64,000 bases of DNA from Legionella qingyii (lineage in GTDB: Bacteria > Pseudomonadota > Gammaproteobacteria > Legionellales > Legionellaceae): assembly GCF_003184185.1 (NCBI RefSeq), contig NZ_QHJG01000009.1, positions 84,179 through 148,178 on the forward strand, read 5' to 3'. Shown piece after piece: positions 32,704 to 43,567 of the stretch. The stretch's first letter is position 1, and each line of letters begins with the position of its first letter. The position numbers were made by a program, and so were the translations under genes. The notes under the pieces were generated by a model. That model worked only from the letters and a program-made list of their open reading frames with translations, had not been told where the DNA came from and did not search any database.

Positions 32704-33670
32704 ATAATGAAATTAACTTCGTCATTGAGTCCGAAACCGAATACTCAATCGTGTACTACTTTTACAACACCAAAAACCTCTCCTACAGCCATTTTTACCA
32801 CCACAAAAGGCACGGTGTCATCCTAATGTTCTTGCTAAGCCACTTTTTTCTCAAAAACTATGAGGAGATCGTCTTAGGTACTAACGACCTAATCGTTAAC
32901 CATACAGTTATGTCCCAGACTTTGGACAACGACTTAAGGTTAAGTACCCTAAATAGATAGGTCGGTACTTGGTTTAATAAAGAGTACGGCGAGCATACGC
33001 ATTATCCTGCGCGCCCGCTGATGTGACGGGTGAACACAAGGCGCGAGGAAAACCACCACCATAAGCTCGTGGACTTGTAGTAAGTCTTTCGTGGCTTCGT
33101 AATAAACGAGTATAAGGACCAAATGTCCAACACTAAGGGAGGAGAGGTGCTGCTCGAATACCGAATGAGAATCGCCGATACGCATTAGGTCTAGGGCATT
33201 AAAAAGAACTTGGTTTTGCTTAAATAGCAAACCAGTTTGTTGGACACCTTCTATTACCGCTCCGAGAAGGAGATCCATTTACAAAATGAAACGTTGTTCC
33301 ACTACTGCAATGTAATCATTCAACCCCGCGATCATAAGTGCTTTGCGTTGTTCGTCGCTTTGTTAACCCACTACTTCCTTAAAGAACACTTCAGTAACTA
33401 CATCGTTGTTAATTTGGTGATCTATAGCTTTGTTAAGATCGGAGTCAACTCTTTTGACCTGCAACACAATAGCAAGTACTCCCTCGTTTTTGAACACCTC
33501 AACCACGGCTTTAAAGTCGTGTCTAATACCTTTTAAGATACTGACTCAATTACCGAGGCCAAGTTGCCCATTGACCTATACTATGACATTACGGCATAAA
33601 GGTTGACCTTTTTGTTATGTATGGGTCACAATGTGCATAATTTTTGTCGCAATACTCGTATTACCTCATT
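32696..33670 (+). CDS. pdhB: Pyruvate dehydrogenase E1 component, beta subunit
   Basis: 324 residues. Begins MPDITLIEAVTQALAYELAH and FGEDVG follows at about residue 28, the ThDP-binding transketolase-like beta subunit start. It ends YIPSVTRIKNSVMSIME. It overlaps pdhA by 8 bases and is followed after 2 bases by the E2 gene, so all three subunits come from one transcript. Confidence 0.93.
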
Positions 33671-33672
33671 AT

Positions 33673-34788
33673 TACTTATATAAGTTAGATGGACTAAACC
33701 CACTTCCGGATGGCCTACGACTCTAAGTACTTACCAAACAGTTTCTTCCACTATGTCATCATCGTCTAGTTGGAAATCAAAGATACCTTTGACGTTTTCG
33801 TCATCAACTACATGGAACAGGAGTCAGACCTTGATAATCGTTTAATATGCCATTGGGACCTCTACATTAATTTTGCCCACTCGGAAACCATCGAAAACTT
33901 AGTTGTTCACGGTTTCGACGTCTATTTCCTTGTCAACAGCCATTGAATCTTCTTTCATCACTTTAGAAACTTCTATTGAAGTGATAACCTCGGGTTGTGT
34001 CATCATCTTTAGCATAGTTCTGTTGTGGTCGACAATTTTACGAACGATTTTTTGAACCACAACTAAATAGATGTCAATTTCCTTGGCCTCTTAAACCACA
34101 GTAATGAGCATTACTACAAGTCCGCGTTCGTCTATTTTTGAGGCTTCAAGGTCGTCCGAAACTTGGAGATGCGCCTCATTCTGCGCGTTACGAGTTGTCA
34201 TACCAAGTTAGAGTGCGGCTTCAACAAGGGCATTCATAAAAACTACTTCGTCTATAATCACGAACCTTCGGACCATGACTATAATGTCAAGCGGAACAAG
34301 CTCGTTATTAGATACGGCGATTGTTTCTTGGGCGGAATTTACGTACCAAACTATGTTTTGTATCACGTGCTGTTACAAAACTCGTCCACGTGGAGCCAAA
34401 TCGTTACCTATTACTCCTTCCAAACAAACATGGACAATAAGTACTACGCCGTTTTGAAAGGCTACGGCTAGACGCTTTTTACTAATTACTAAAATTTTTT
34501 AGACAGTCATTAGCTCTTTAATGACGTCTATTTAACTTTCCTCGTTGCTATTGGGAAAGATTAAAACCTTTTAAACGACCGGCGAAACGTTCAGGTTAAT
34601 AACAAGGCGGTTACCAACGGTAAAATCGGCACCCATCTGAGATAGTTCCTCGCCAACAGTGATGGGTTCCTAGACATCTTCGTGTATTATATGAAGGGGA
34701 TAGTGAATCAAAACTGGTGTCTCGTCATTGACCTCCGCTTCGTTGAGCGAAGAATCCCCGACACTACCTTAGTAATGTTTTCCTTATT
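33673..34788 (+). CDS. pdhC: Dihydrolipoamide acetyltransferase, E2 of the same complex
   Basis: 371 residues with a single lipoyl domain. MNIFNLPDLGEGLPDAEIHE starts the domain; the lipoylated lysine lies in SMETAKAVVDVP near residue 41. The catalytic domain contains ATITLSNFGKFAG and later LPLSLSFDHRAVTGGE, the His/Asp acyltransferase active site near residue 340. The E3 gene (lpd) is not in the window. A strong hairpin terminator follows within 5 bases. Confidence 0.94.
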
Positions 34789-34792
34789 CCAT

Positions 34793-34823
34793 TTTGAGGA
34801 GAGGGAGTTCCCCACTCCTCAAA
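34793..34823. terminator. Bidirectional terminator between pdhC and a small gene
   Basis: AAACTCCTC (34793-34801) and GAGGAGTTT (34815-34823) form a perfect 9-base stem with a 13-base loop. It lies between converging stops at 34788 and 34829. On the right-to-left reading the stem ends in GTTTT. Confidence 0.8.
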
Positions 34824-34828
34824 TTTAC

Positions 34829-35116
34829 AATGACAACGTAAAAAACAACGTAAAATGAAAAATGAAAAAGACGATTGAAGTAAAACGTAACAACGTTAAC
34901 AAGACCTGATTTTAACCATAAACCATTAACAAACAATGGGTAACGCTGTCCATTTTGTGTCAGAAACTGATCAAGAAATGGGCGTAAGAGGGGCGGAAAT
35001 TTTATTGGTAAAACGTATGTTCATTAACGTTACTGAAACGTTCCAGGCCAGGTTGGTTTATTTCTTTGTGAGTAATTATTCGATTTATATGGGTAGAAAC
35101 GTTTATTAAATAAGTA
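34829..35116 (-). CDS. Small secreted or membrane-anchored hypothetical protein
   Basis: 95 residues, not recognised. The N-terminus MNKLFAKMGIFSLLMSVSLF is a signal-like hydrophobic segment. The remainder has cysteines in GPCKVIAITCMQNG, KDCVLP and LQQCKMKLAEKV, so disulfides in the periplasm are plausible. The tail is Lys/Gln/Met rich (SKMQQKMQQ). ATG at 35116 after AAGGAATT. It converges on pdhC with a shared terminator. Function unknown. Confidence 0.7.
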
Positions 35117-35340
35117 AAAATATTAAGGAAAAGTAACTCCTTTTTTAGGATAAAAATTTGTTAACGGAGATTTTATATCGTGTTATAAATATAAGACGAA
35201 AAGTAGTATATAAAGCTTCAAATTTATGTGTAATTTACTCTTACCTCACTGAATTCTAATTACATACAAGCGTTACATGTAAATCCATTTGAGACGATTT
35301 GGTTATTTTGGGTGAACTAACTTAGTCAAGATTTTGACTA

Positions 35341-35606
35341 GGGTAGATGAGAACCAAGTATAGTTACGAGAATTTTCGTCTTGGTGATGGTTGTATCTTG
35401 GGAGTGCTTTGGTTCTTAGAAAGAGCGGTAATAAGTTGTTTAATATTATACGAAAACGGCTGAACCCAACAAAACGTTTTAGTCCACGCCTCTTTTCCCT
35501 ACACAGTAATGTCATAAGTATTCGTTGTATATAGCCGTTATTAACAACTCATGACGGTTGGTGGATAAGCGGTGACTAATAGTAGCAGATATAGTTTTAT
35601 GAGGTA
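35341..35606 (-). pseudogene. Degenerate small coding region
   Basis: Three frames in succession look protein-like but none is long: MEYFDIDDDNQWRIGGWQYS (ATG at 35606, after TTAGGAAA, stop at 35517), then a frame through PDFAKQPKSAKAYYNLLNNG and GEKDSWFRE (to 35357), then FYVGSGSAFKSIDMNQE (stop about 35346). Together they suggest one gene of about 85 codons with two frameshifts. It could instead be chance ORFs. No homologue recognised. Confidence 0.35.
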
Positions 35607-35657
35607 AAGGATTCGATATAAATTATTTATACGTACGATTGGTTTAACATTTATGTT

Positions 35658-36554
35658 TACTTTTGACGTCATTAAACCAGTTTGCATCTTATATGGCTAT
35701 AAGGAAAACCTGTGAACATGGTTGAACTATTTCAACCATAAAGTTTACAGTAATAAAATGAATTACTCCTGCTTAAATTCTTCCGTGTACTTCGATTTAA
35801 ACACCATAAACTACTATGACTCGGAGTTTGTTAATATCTCGTGATAGTTAGGGTTTCATTGGCTGATTTTTAACTCCAATATTTGTGCCCTTATCGTTCA
35901 TGTCTTCTTCTTTTTGAACTAAAAATGGACTTCTTTGTACGTCTTCTCGTTATATTTGAAGTAGAAATAGAAACATTCCTTTGGTATGGAACCCAATCAC
36001 TCCTTAATTCACGATTTGGTCGTTATTATCTTTGATGATTTATAAGTTAATATGGGAAGAAGTGTTTTTTATGAGCGTCTGTCGAAGGTAATAAACTCCG
36101 GGGTACGAGTAGTCTAGTTCGTTAGTTTGAGAACGTTTTGTTAAATCGAGGTACAGAAACAATGTTTGATCTGAATAAGCTAAATAACGTAATAGTTACC
36201 GACAAATTATAAAAACAACTTAATTAGTCAGAATTTTAGTTTAACGTATTCCTATTTTCGTGCCTCAAAAGTGAAGTCAACTTATTGGACTAATTCCTAA
36301 AGTTATTTTTATATTATCTGAACCTTTTTCGTCTTTTGTTGAAACTTTTTTGTGTGTTTTTTCGGATAAGTTGTGAGTTATTTGGGGTACGACAGTGAGC
36401 TAACGTAGTACGATTCTTACACTTCTTCTTCCTTGACGAGCTTTTATTGAAAGGATTTAATTATCCGTTCGATCAACTTGACATACTGGTCAATCGTAAT
36501 GTCCTTTTAGAACTGCTTCCACGTTTTCTATTAAAATGTGTTTTCTTGAAAACT
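35658..36554 (+). CDS. Hypothetical protein, possible Legionella accessory protein
   Basis: 298 residues, not recognised. Starts MKTAVIWSNVEYTDIPFGHL; the first about 90 residues alternate strands and helices (GISNVIILLNEDEFKKA, KFVVFDDTEPQTIIEHY). The C-terminal two thirds are helical and charged, ending ALQENLDEGAKDNFTQKNF. No signal peptide; one moderately hydrophobic stretch, LFNIFVELISLKIKL. It converges on the S1/P1 nuclease gene and lies among small unknown genes between pdh and tol, so it probably belongs to a variable spot. Function unknown. Confidence 0.75.
35718..35745. repeat. Short perfect inverted repeat inside the hypothetical gene
   Basis: TACCAACTT and AAGTTGGTA with a 4-base loop, within codons of the gene at 35658-36554. 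Probably a coincidence of coding, though a 9-base perfect stem near the 5' end could affect translation. Confidence 0.4.
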
Positions 36555-36720
36555 CATATAACTTTTATGCCAAGTGATTTATCTTATACAACTGGAAAAT
36601 AAATTAAGGTGGATAAAGGGCGTCTGCTCGGAACTCAAAACATGTGTAGCGATTAAGTGTCTAAGTCAAAGTCGATAACGTTGTCGTTAGTGTTCGAAAG
36701 GAAAACTTATCATGTTTTTT

Positions 36721-37539
36721 GATACAAACACGTTAGAATAAGTCGTTACGTCGATTGGCCGTAGGACGTATTCATCGGACAAAAACTTGATTATCGACTC
36801 GTAAAAGAACTATAAATAGTGATCCGCAAAGTAATCCTAATTAAACTATTTGTAAAAAATTCCGGTCAAATACCCTGTAAAAACGGGTAAATCGTCCAAA
36901 TTAGACCCGTAGTTATAGACTTGTTCCATTAAAAACAAGATTAACGACGCGACACGAAAATTAAGCGCGTAGTAGTATAACGGGTTCTTTTTTTGGTCGG
37001 GGTAACAGGGTCATAACTACATTTAATCGGGGATGACCCAAAAAGGGATTTTTCTTATTTAATGGTGGATCCAGGGGAAAGCCCACAACACGTGACTGCA
37101 CCCAATGCCGTACATTTCCAACTACATATAGTGGACGTTATACTTAATTGTAGGCATTACGTTCAAAAAACAGACTACCTAAGCAAAAAAATCTCCATTC
37201 GTGTCTGCTACGAACAAATTAACGGAAATAACGTAATCATGAAAGTTGTCCTCCATTCGCTCAAGGTAGTGACCTTTTTCCCTATAGCTATATTACGTAA
37301 TGTAGTATGGTTATATGAAGGGAGGTGGATTAAAGTAGGTAGGTTCAACTTCGTGATTGTTTTGAGCTCAATCCACACAATACGGACGCGCTTGCTTCTA
37401 TAAATATCGTGTACAGAAAGCGAAAACCACTATTTAATAGCATCCGTTAAACACGGTGCTGGAACACCGGACGGCGTAAGGTTCGTATCGTTAAATTTTT
37501 GGGATTTGTGTTTTGTTCGTGTATTTATTAAGCACTGTA
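36721..37539 (-). CDS. S1/P1-family nuclease (periplasmic)
   Basis: Zinc-dependent single-strand nuclease/3'-nucleotidase family. It has 272 residues. MSRIIYVLVLCLGFLNCYA is a signal peptide ending at WNAAGHKVVAQIAY, where the new N-terminal Trp is the conserved zinc-3 ligand of this family. Later HQYWDNGAGFFFG contains the His/Asp ligands, and the end reads GCRLAALLNKIAQT. ATG at 37539 follows the tolB stop by 2 bases, so it is expressed with the tol genes and takes the place where pal normally sits. Confidence 0.9.
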
Positions 37540-37541
37540 TT

Positions 37542-38801
37542 AATTGGGTTTATCCCTCTGGTGCGTCCAAGAACATGTAGAGGAAGAGCGCGCCCCTCAG
37601 AGTAAGAATAAGATGGCAGGTCTCTTTGCTATGGGTCATGTGGAAATAGAACTAATACCCAGCGCATATCTTAATTTGCTGGTAACCCACGTTATCTACC
37701 TCTGAGTAGCGCCGGTCTCTTACAGTCCGAATGTTAACCGGGTGGCGAACGTGAAACATTAGGATACAATTTAACGAACAGCAGCGCTACGTTGTATTAC
37801 TATAAAAAGTATAGACCTCATATTCTTCGTGCGCGTAATATCAACGGAAGTTTGCAATGAGCTGAATGAACCGGTAACCGATTTCTATTAGCTATATAAA
37901 CTCCACTTGGTGGAGATGGACTCCATTTATTATTCGAAAAAGGTAGGCCTCGTATGGCACCAAGTCATAGTTATCGCAGTGGTTTCCAGTTAACGAAGTA
38001 TAAGGGCCATAACTACAGATATGACATATAAAAACCACAGGGTGAAAATCTATTGTGATGTCGGTTAAGGGACGGTAGGCCTCTGGTGCGTCCACGGGGC
38101 AATTAAGGACCCTTTGATCATTAATTTGCAGAAACCGGACAGAGTTGACTTTGTCATTTATAAACACGAGCAAAAAAGAGCTTTCTTTGTATCCTTTATC
38201 AAAATGGTAGTCCTCGGGTGCGACCTCTGTATTATCCGAGCCTACTTTAGTTGTTCGAAACACCTAATACAGGTAGGCGTAGTCGGTGAAGTTCGCTCAT
38301 TACCCATGACGAGGATCAAGAAACCTGTCTTTATATTCGTTACGCCCATCTCTTTTAGGGGAAAAGTGGACAGTTGAAAACCATATAAAGTAGTGATTAT
38401 ACTACACGATTTCCGGACTAAACTAACCGCGACTAAACTATCCAAAAACAATTATTTCAGCGAGGTAATCGATGACGTAGTCAATTTCATTTTGAGTGGA
38501 GTATTACTGAAGGATGAACCAATTGTGCGGGGCATTGTTGTGACAGTCGTGGCTCGACAAAATTTCATGATTAACTACTAACACTCAAGCGCGGAACACC
38601 CGGTCTTTGTTAAGCTTTGACTGGACTATTTAAATTCAGTAAAAGTTATTAAACAGGCTAAAGAACTCTACATAATAAACTCGGTTTTCTCAACTAACGA
38701 TATCCATTTCGACTTAATTAGGGAACCCAGTTAAGATTTAGTTCTCGTTTTTAAACGACGCATTTTTTATGATTTTTGTCACATTATTAAGCCAATTAGT
38801 G
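37542..38801 (-). CDS. tolB: Tol-Pal system periplasmic beta-propeller
   Basis: Periplasmic part of the Tol-Pal system for outer-membrane constriction. It has 419 residues. Signal segment INRIITLFLVFFTQQIFA precedes LDLELTQGINSALPI. Propeller repeats are clear: GRGGSPQIYRLSLANGQ, VTFEGNYNARASYTPD and LTFSGRDESPSIAPNGRLIL; it ends GDVQEPAWSPYLG, typical of TolB. Start GTG at 38801 after GAGGGGG, 5 bases past the tolA stop. Confidence 0.95.
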
Positions 38802-38806
38802 CTCAA

Positions 38807-39799
38807 AATGGGGGAGTGAACAAGACCAGCTTGCCAATTTGAATATAGCGCTTTGTTTGATTTACAAAGAACTAGACGTCCGTGTCCTTCACCACTACGA
38901 AATATTTATCGTCAAACGCGACTTGCTAGTTCGTTACCTAGTGGCGATGATGCCCAATTTCATTGAAGGTTATGGTAAGGTAGCCCTCGTTCCGCATAAG
39001 ACTTAACTGAACTATTCGATGACAGTTGTAAAAGTCCATTATAGGTCAAGGATGGATATCGTAATTGTTACTCGCGAAATATAAATAGTTGAAGTGGTCG
39101 TTATGCACGGACGAAGCGCCGTAAAAGACGACGAACACGAACAAAACGACGTCGACGTCGGAGTCGAACTAAAAAAGCAAGGTAAAGACGAAAACGTTCG
39201 CGTCGAAAAAGAAAAGCCCGAACAAGGAGAAAATTAAAAAGTCGAACAAGGAAGAGACGGTAAAAAAAGAATAAGTTTAGTCGTTCGAAAAAGCGAAGGT
39301 CAAAGACAACGAATTGGTTGAGAAGAAAAACAAAGAAATTTAGAAGTTATGCGAATCGAAGGTTACGGAAAACGAGAAGTTCAAAAAAATTAGCGAAAAA
39401 AAGAAGGAGACGAACAAAAAATGCCCGTTATCGTTAAGATAAGCGAAGAAGAAATTCAGCTCGTTCAACAACAACAAGAAAATAAGAAACAACGGAACGG
39501 CGAAGTCGGACAGCGAACTCAAGTAAAACAGCTAATTAAAGCCGGGAAAAAACAACGAGTGCGAGGACAAAGTTTGCTAACTGACAAAGGTATTGGACAA
39601 ACAATAGCTGTGATTGGCGAAAGTGATAAAGTCAAACACCAAAGTGTCGCTAACCAACGAGATGGGGTCCGCACAAGAAGCAAAGTCGTCAATTTTGTCC
39701 GGCAACCGAACTCAATAGTCAGTTTTCGTAGTGGTGATTTTTTTCTACGTTCGGTTAACGCTGTTTTTTTCCAAATGCTATTGAACCTAGCTAATAGTA
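38807..39799 (-). CDS. tolA: Tol-Pal bridging protein TolA
   Basis: Inner-membrane protein that spans the periplasm. It has 330 residues. MIIDPSYRKPFFVAIGLHLF is the cytoplasmic start and helix; the middle 39120-39560 is a long Ala/Lys/Glu/Gln-rich helix, which explains why this stretch gives unusually open frames when read in the wrong direction. The C-terminal domain ends TFSLFRDISLTVRPEQ. Overlaps tolR by 4 bases. Confidence 0.92.
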
Positions 39800-40254
39800 C
39801 GAACGGGGAGACTAAAAAGAACGAGACTTAGTCAGTTGTTAGGATGAACAAGACGTGGACGAACGAATTCATTTCGGTAACGGACTTGTTGGAAAGGTAT
39901 ACGTTGCGGGACTAGGGGGAAATGATTTTGTAATTCGAAAACCGGACTAACGAAACGATTAAGGTTGAGACGTCGCTGTGCTTGTTGATTTCGAACCCTG
40001 AGATATCCGAGTCGCCCACACGACGACTATAATTCTTTTATTCATGGAACGACTAAGTGACTTTGTTATTATCCAAGAGATAGACATCCACGGTTTAAGA
40101 CCGAACGCCGAAATCCGTTTAGATGTCAATGAGGGACTGAATCGTAACCACGACACTAGTATTTCTATTGTTCATTTTGGTTGTAATGTAGCTATATTCC
40201 ATGCTGTAATTAAAGACTATACCCTGCGAGTGCAAACCAAAAACGAGACTAGTA
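39796..40254 (-). CDS. tolR: Tol-Pal proton-channel subunit TolR
   Basis: ExbD/TolR family, one membrane helix, couples proton flow with TolQ to TolA. It has 152 residues. N-terminus MIRAKTKRERPISEINVVPY then IDV, with the conserved NVVPYIDVML region carrying the channel aspartate. The C-terminus reads VVQAMALLKQAGAEQVGLLT. ATG at 40254, 8 bases after tolQ. Confidence 0.93.
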
Positions 40255-40262
40255 AAGTTTAA

Positions 40263-40937
40263 GATGGGAGAATGTCAAAGTGACAAAACAACAAGATATT
40301 CGCTATAATTAAGAAGGACTTTGTTCAGTTTAGCTAAATTATTTAGTAATCGTGCGCAACATATAGCCAATATACGTTATTGACGGCCATAACGACATTT
40401 ATTCGGGTTTCGACACCGATGATTGCGAAGTCTTTATGGACCTCGCTGGTATCGCTACCAACGAACAACTCGTACCGGATTACGGACTTTACTCCAGTAA
40501 TAGGGGGTTTGTCATGGTTTATTAGGATGCATTCCACGTTATCTCGGCTGCCTTCGTTTTTTGCCATTTACAAAAAGGTCGAAAAGACGAAGAAAACGTA
40601 CCCATTAAACGTATTGAGCAACCTACCCAAGTTATTAATGTAACGGATCAAAAGATCGGGCATGTTTAAGAAATTTCGGTCGTACCTTTTATCGACGGTA
40701 TGGTAGAGCAAGAAGACTTAATGATAGCTATAGACGTATTTCAGACGAATTTAGTGGCGATAGGGTTTTAGAAACTAATTTTCTTAGTCACTCGACAAAA
40801 AATGCTAATTTTTTGGTCCGCGCAACTTTATAATTACAGGTACTTCATTACCTTCGTCGTCGCTCATTGTAGTACTGACTAAATTGTTGATCTGGACGAA
40901 CGTATTTCATGTAATTATGTAAACGAACTAATGGGTA
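40263..40937 (-). CDS. tolQ: Tol-Pal proton-channel subunit TolQ
   Basis: ExbB/TolQ family, three helices. It has 224 residues. Seen: MGNQANVLMYFMQAGLVVKS and then AASITSWTLIFQRAWFFNRK, standard for the first helix and loop. ATG at 40937 with GGAG. It follows ybgC, the usual tol operon order (ybgC-tolQ-tolR-tolA-tolB). Confidence 0.93.
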
Positions 40938-41024
40938 AATATAATAGAGGTCATGGTTCTAGAATAAAATAATTAGCAGTAGCCTAATATCAAAATGGAC
41001 GTTCGGCCGTTGCTATTGTTGAGA

Positions 41025-41408
41025 AATTAGTTCACTTTTAGCAAAACCAAAGTCAAACGATAGGTGTGTATGGTGAACTTAAAATCGAAGTGTTTAATGA
41101 AACGGAACGACTAAAACGTACCAAACGAGTTTATTTTTTGATGTTCGAGGATTAACAACTTGAACTCAAAATTGACAATTGTTTAGTAGATTAGCTCGTC
41201 CACGAAATATTGCTTGTACACGTAGCATATATCGTTTTTCTCATAGGACAAAGTAATTTAGTCTGTCTTAATTTAATAAAACGGAATTGTAAAGACAAGC
41301 TCGGGCGAGTTTTATTGTTTCTATCAAGCGTACTATTTGTTAAGGGTACATCAGATGCAGAAGTCGCATTTGTGCTTTCCTAACAACTACGTGCCAACAT
41401 CGTAGGTA
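41025..41408 (-). CDS. ybgC: Acyl-CoA thioesterase, Tol-Pal associated
   Basis: Hotdog-fold thioesterase of 127 residues. Seen: QSFRVYAEDVDYMGIVYHA then NYLCYFERARTEMLR, with the catalytic aspartate in the EDVDYMG loop (family consensus has DTDAGG) and the HANYL helix. It ends VDSKLKPKRFSLD. ATG at 41408, 4 bases after the ruvB stop. It lies upstream of tolQ with an 87-base spacer. Confidence 0.92.
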
Positions 41409-41411
41409 ACT

Positions 41412-42422
41412 AGTTAGGACAAGGTGTCACAAATTTGGTTTTACGACCATGCGAGCACCACACCGATAAGATGGAGAACCACACGCGTATTCCTTAGGAA
41501 CAACATAATTTTTACCAAGGTTTTGCAGAAGCTAACACGGGAAAAGGAGTGGTTAACGACGCCGATACGATAGTTGAGGATGGCCTGGAGGTAATTTAAC
41601 AAGTTAATGACGATTGTCGTTAAAGGATAGGTACTCTAGCTTTGGTATAAACAGATGTAGGTTGTAAAGATCTCGAAAAACGCGATATAGTTGTAATTAC
41701 TACGGCGGTGGAAATTGAAGGCGTATTAGAGATTGAGCAGCATTGTTTGCTAAACGTTATGCACCACACGGAGAACTGGAGTTACGTTAAAGAAAACGAG
41801 GAAGCCCAAATCAAAAATGTAATTCATTAACACGGCTGGCACGTTGTTAAACACAATTACTTAGTTGTCTTATTATAAGGTCTGCGACGTGTTATGGTTT
41901 AGCTAGAGACTCCCCACTTCATTCATTGGGTCGAGCCCAACAACGAGGTTAGTTCCATTTTCCGCCGTTAAGGTCAAACTATCTCGCACGCCGTCCGGGG
42001 AGTGGTTAGTACTATAGGTCAAATATTAGAAGGTAACGTCCTATCTCATAAAGAAGTTAATGTCCCGATTCAGATACTTAAAGTAGTTACTTCTCATGTA
42101 GTAAACGAACTTCCAACCATTCATAACGACGTTACAGTGGACGTGCAAGTTAGTGTCCTGGACTACAAACTGCGTTTAATTGTGGGTAAAGTACCCGTTA
42201 TTACAACCGATTTCATCAAAATGGTTCCGGTCCTCCTGGTTTCTAATTTTGTACTAGGTTCCGTAGGAAAGCGAAAAACCGACGTAGTTATTTTTAGACG
42301 TAGACGCTTGAGTGCCGTAGGACGGGATATATGAGTGCTTCTGAATCCCCAGATTAGCGTGCTAGTTACCGGAGAAGGCTCCGTCATGAAACTCATGACT
42401 AATTCGCCAGTGAAAGGTCGTA
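41412..42422 (-). CDS. ruvB: Holliday junction branch-migration ATPase
   Basis: Hexameric AAA+ motor acting with RuvA. It has 336 residues. The N-terminus MLESDRLISTQSTASEEAID is typical; the C-terminal winged helix reads EPFLIQQGFLMRTPRGRIAT then AYQHFGLN. The ATG at 42422 has only a weak ribosome site. ruvA and ruvC are not upstream; two unknown paralogous genes sit there instead. ruvB-ybgC-tol linkage is known in gamma-proteobacteria. Confidence 0.94.
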
Positions 42423-42557
42423 TTTTCAAGAAAATCTCAAGTTAACTTACAATCGTAAAATAGTATACAAAAAAATAATCGTCGAATAAACAACTTATAT
42501 ACGTCTCTTTTAGATTTTTAAATTGATTTATAGGAGCAACTTTACTATAAAGTGGAC

Positions 42558-42589
42558 TCGGGTCCTATTATAGTTAGAAATAGGACCGA
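42558..42589. repeat. Imperfect hairpin upstream of ruvB
   Basis: AGCCAGGATAA and TTATCCTGGGCT form an 11-base stem with one bulge around a 9-base loop. It lies in the 204-base gap between the first unknown paralogue and ruvB. There is no strong T-run, so a regulatory or repeat role is as likely as termination. Confidence 0.5.
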
Positions 42590-42626
42590 AGTAAAACAGT
42601 TCATAAACATCTCATTTAACTCAAAC

Positions 42627-43256
42627 AATCAAATAATTATGGACGTCAACGGGAAGAAACCTTATAAGTAAGTTGAGTTTAAGAAATCTCCCACTGAGTC
42701 TTCCACCGCATGTGAATTTTTTACTATAATTAAAAAAAAGAGCAAATTTGAGGACGAGTTGTACTCATGTACTAAATTTAAGTAGTTATGTTAATTTTTT
42801 CAAGCGACAACTCATCTAACGGCAGTACGTTCGTTAACAATCATATCGTTCTCGTTTTTTTCCTAATTGACGATGGTCACCTCCGCGGTTATTTTGTGTT
42901 ATTCTTTTCTTATATGGACTTTCGCATCGGGTTGTATCATTAAGATTACTTCACTCTTATAAAAGTTCTTGATACAAACTAAAAGATTCACGAAAATAAA
43001 GTAGTTCAAGAAAATTGTGCAGGAGTCTAAAATCGACGGGCAAAAAATCAGGAAGCTCCGGTCATTGTTCCTCGAGTATATAAAATTACGAAAGAAAAAG
43101 ACGAACAAATAGTTAGCGTAGTTATATATTAAACACTATTATTCGAAATTAACAAAAATTAACAAAAAGTTAAAGAAGTAAGTCGCGGTGAGGAAATATT
43201 TCACGTAGTTAAAAAAATAGCGTAAGAACATTTGCATAAAGGTTACTTGATCAGTA
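42627..43256 (-). CDS. Hypothetical membrane protein, tandem paralogue A
   Basis: 209 residues. N-terminal half is helical and charged (MTSSLEIRLQECDKKIDALY, then LEGLKNGQLKSEDVLKELDE). Two hydrophobic helices follow: LLCWATLSGIFFSYCVLLAP and FFALAILTIACMTAIY near residues 115-150. A short conserved block FFNCIDEFKSCTHVEQEF comes next, then a variable tail. The next gene has the same layout and motif order, so the two arose by duplication. It resembles Legionella-restricted families of unknown function (possibly DUF5638), from memory only. Confidence 0.75.
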
Positions 43257-43266
43257 TTAAGTAGGG

Positions 43267-43323
43267 AATTAAATTGCTTCTTTTTTATTGTTGCCGAAAC
43301 TAATCTCAGGCAACTGTAAAGTA
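43267..43323 (-). CDS. Possible 18-residue leader peptide ORF
   Basis: ATG at 43323 after a strong AGAGGA site, encoding MKCQRTLIKAVVIFSSLN, ending 11 bases before paralogue A starts. The ORF spans a hairpin with CAACGG/CCGTTG arms and a T-run. A strong ribosome site on a tiny ORF overlapping a terminator is an attenuator-like layout; coincidence is possible. Confidence 0.35.
43281..43314 (-). terminator. Intrinsic terminator or attenuator before paralogue A
   Basis: CAACGG (43314-43309) and CCGTTG (43295-43290) with a 13-base loop, then TTATTTTTTC. It lies about 250 bases after the stop of paralogue B and 25 bases before the ATG of paralogue A. Confidence 0.55.
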
Positions 43324-43567
43324 AATTAAGGAGAATAAAGGGCAAAAAATACGCGCCCGTTATATCTCTGTGTGATTCTACATGGATAAAAATTACACCA
43401 AAATGACCTAAGGCGCGTATTTCGCGTCTTGCATCCGATTACCTCTTTAACAGTTGTCTGGGATCATTTATTAGTCCCGCAAAATATAGTATTAACTTTC
43501 CTGATAATTTCTACTACATTGGTTAACTTTTTTTTGTAATTTTTATTTTATTTAAAGTAGAGGGTTT

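Noticed and set aside
35718..35745. Terminator in the 35.7-kb region
   Set aside because: The hairpin lies inside the coding frame beginning at 35658 and has no T-run.
39421..39831. 136-codon Lys/Gln/Glu-rich frame as printed
   Set aside because: It is a shadow of tolA, whose Ala/Lys/Glu/Gln-rich rod leaves open frames in any direction.
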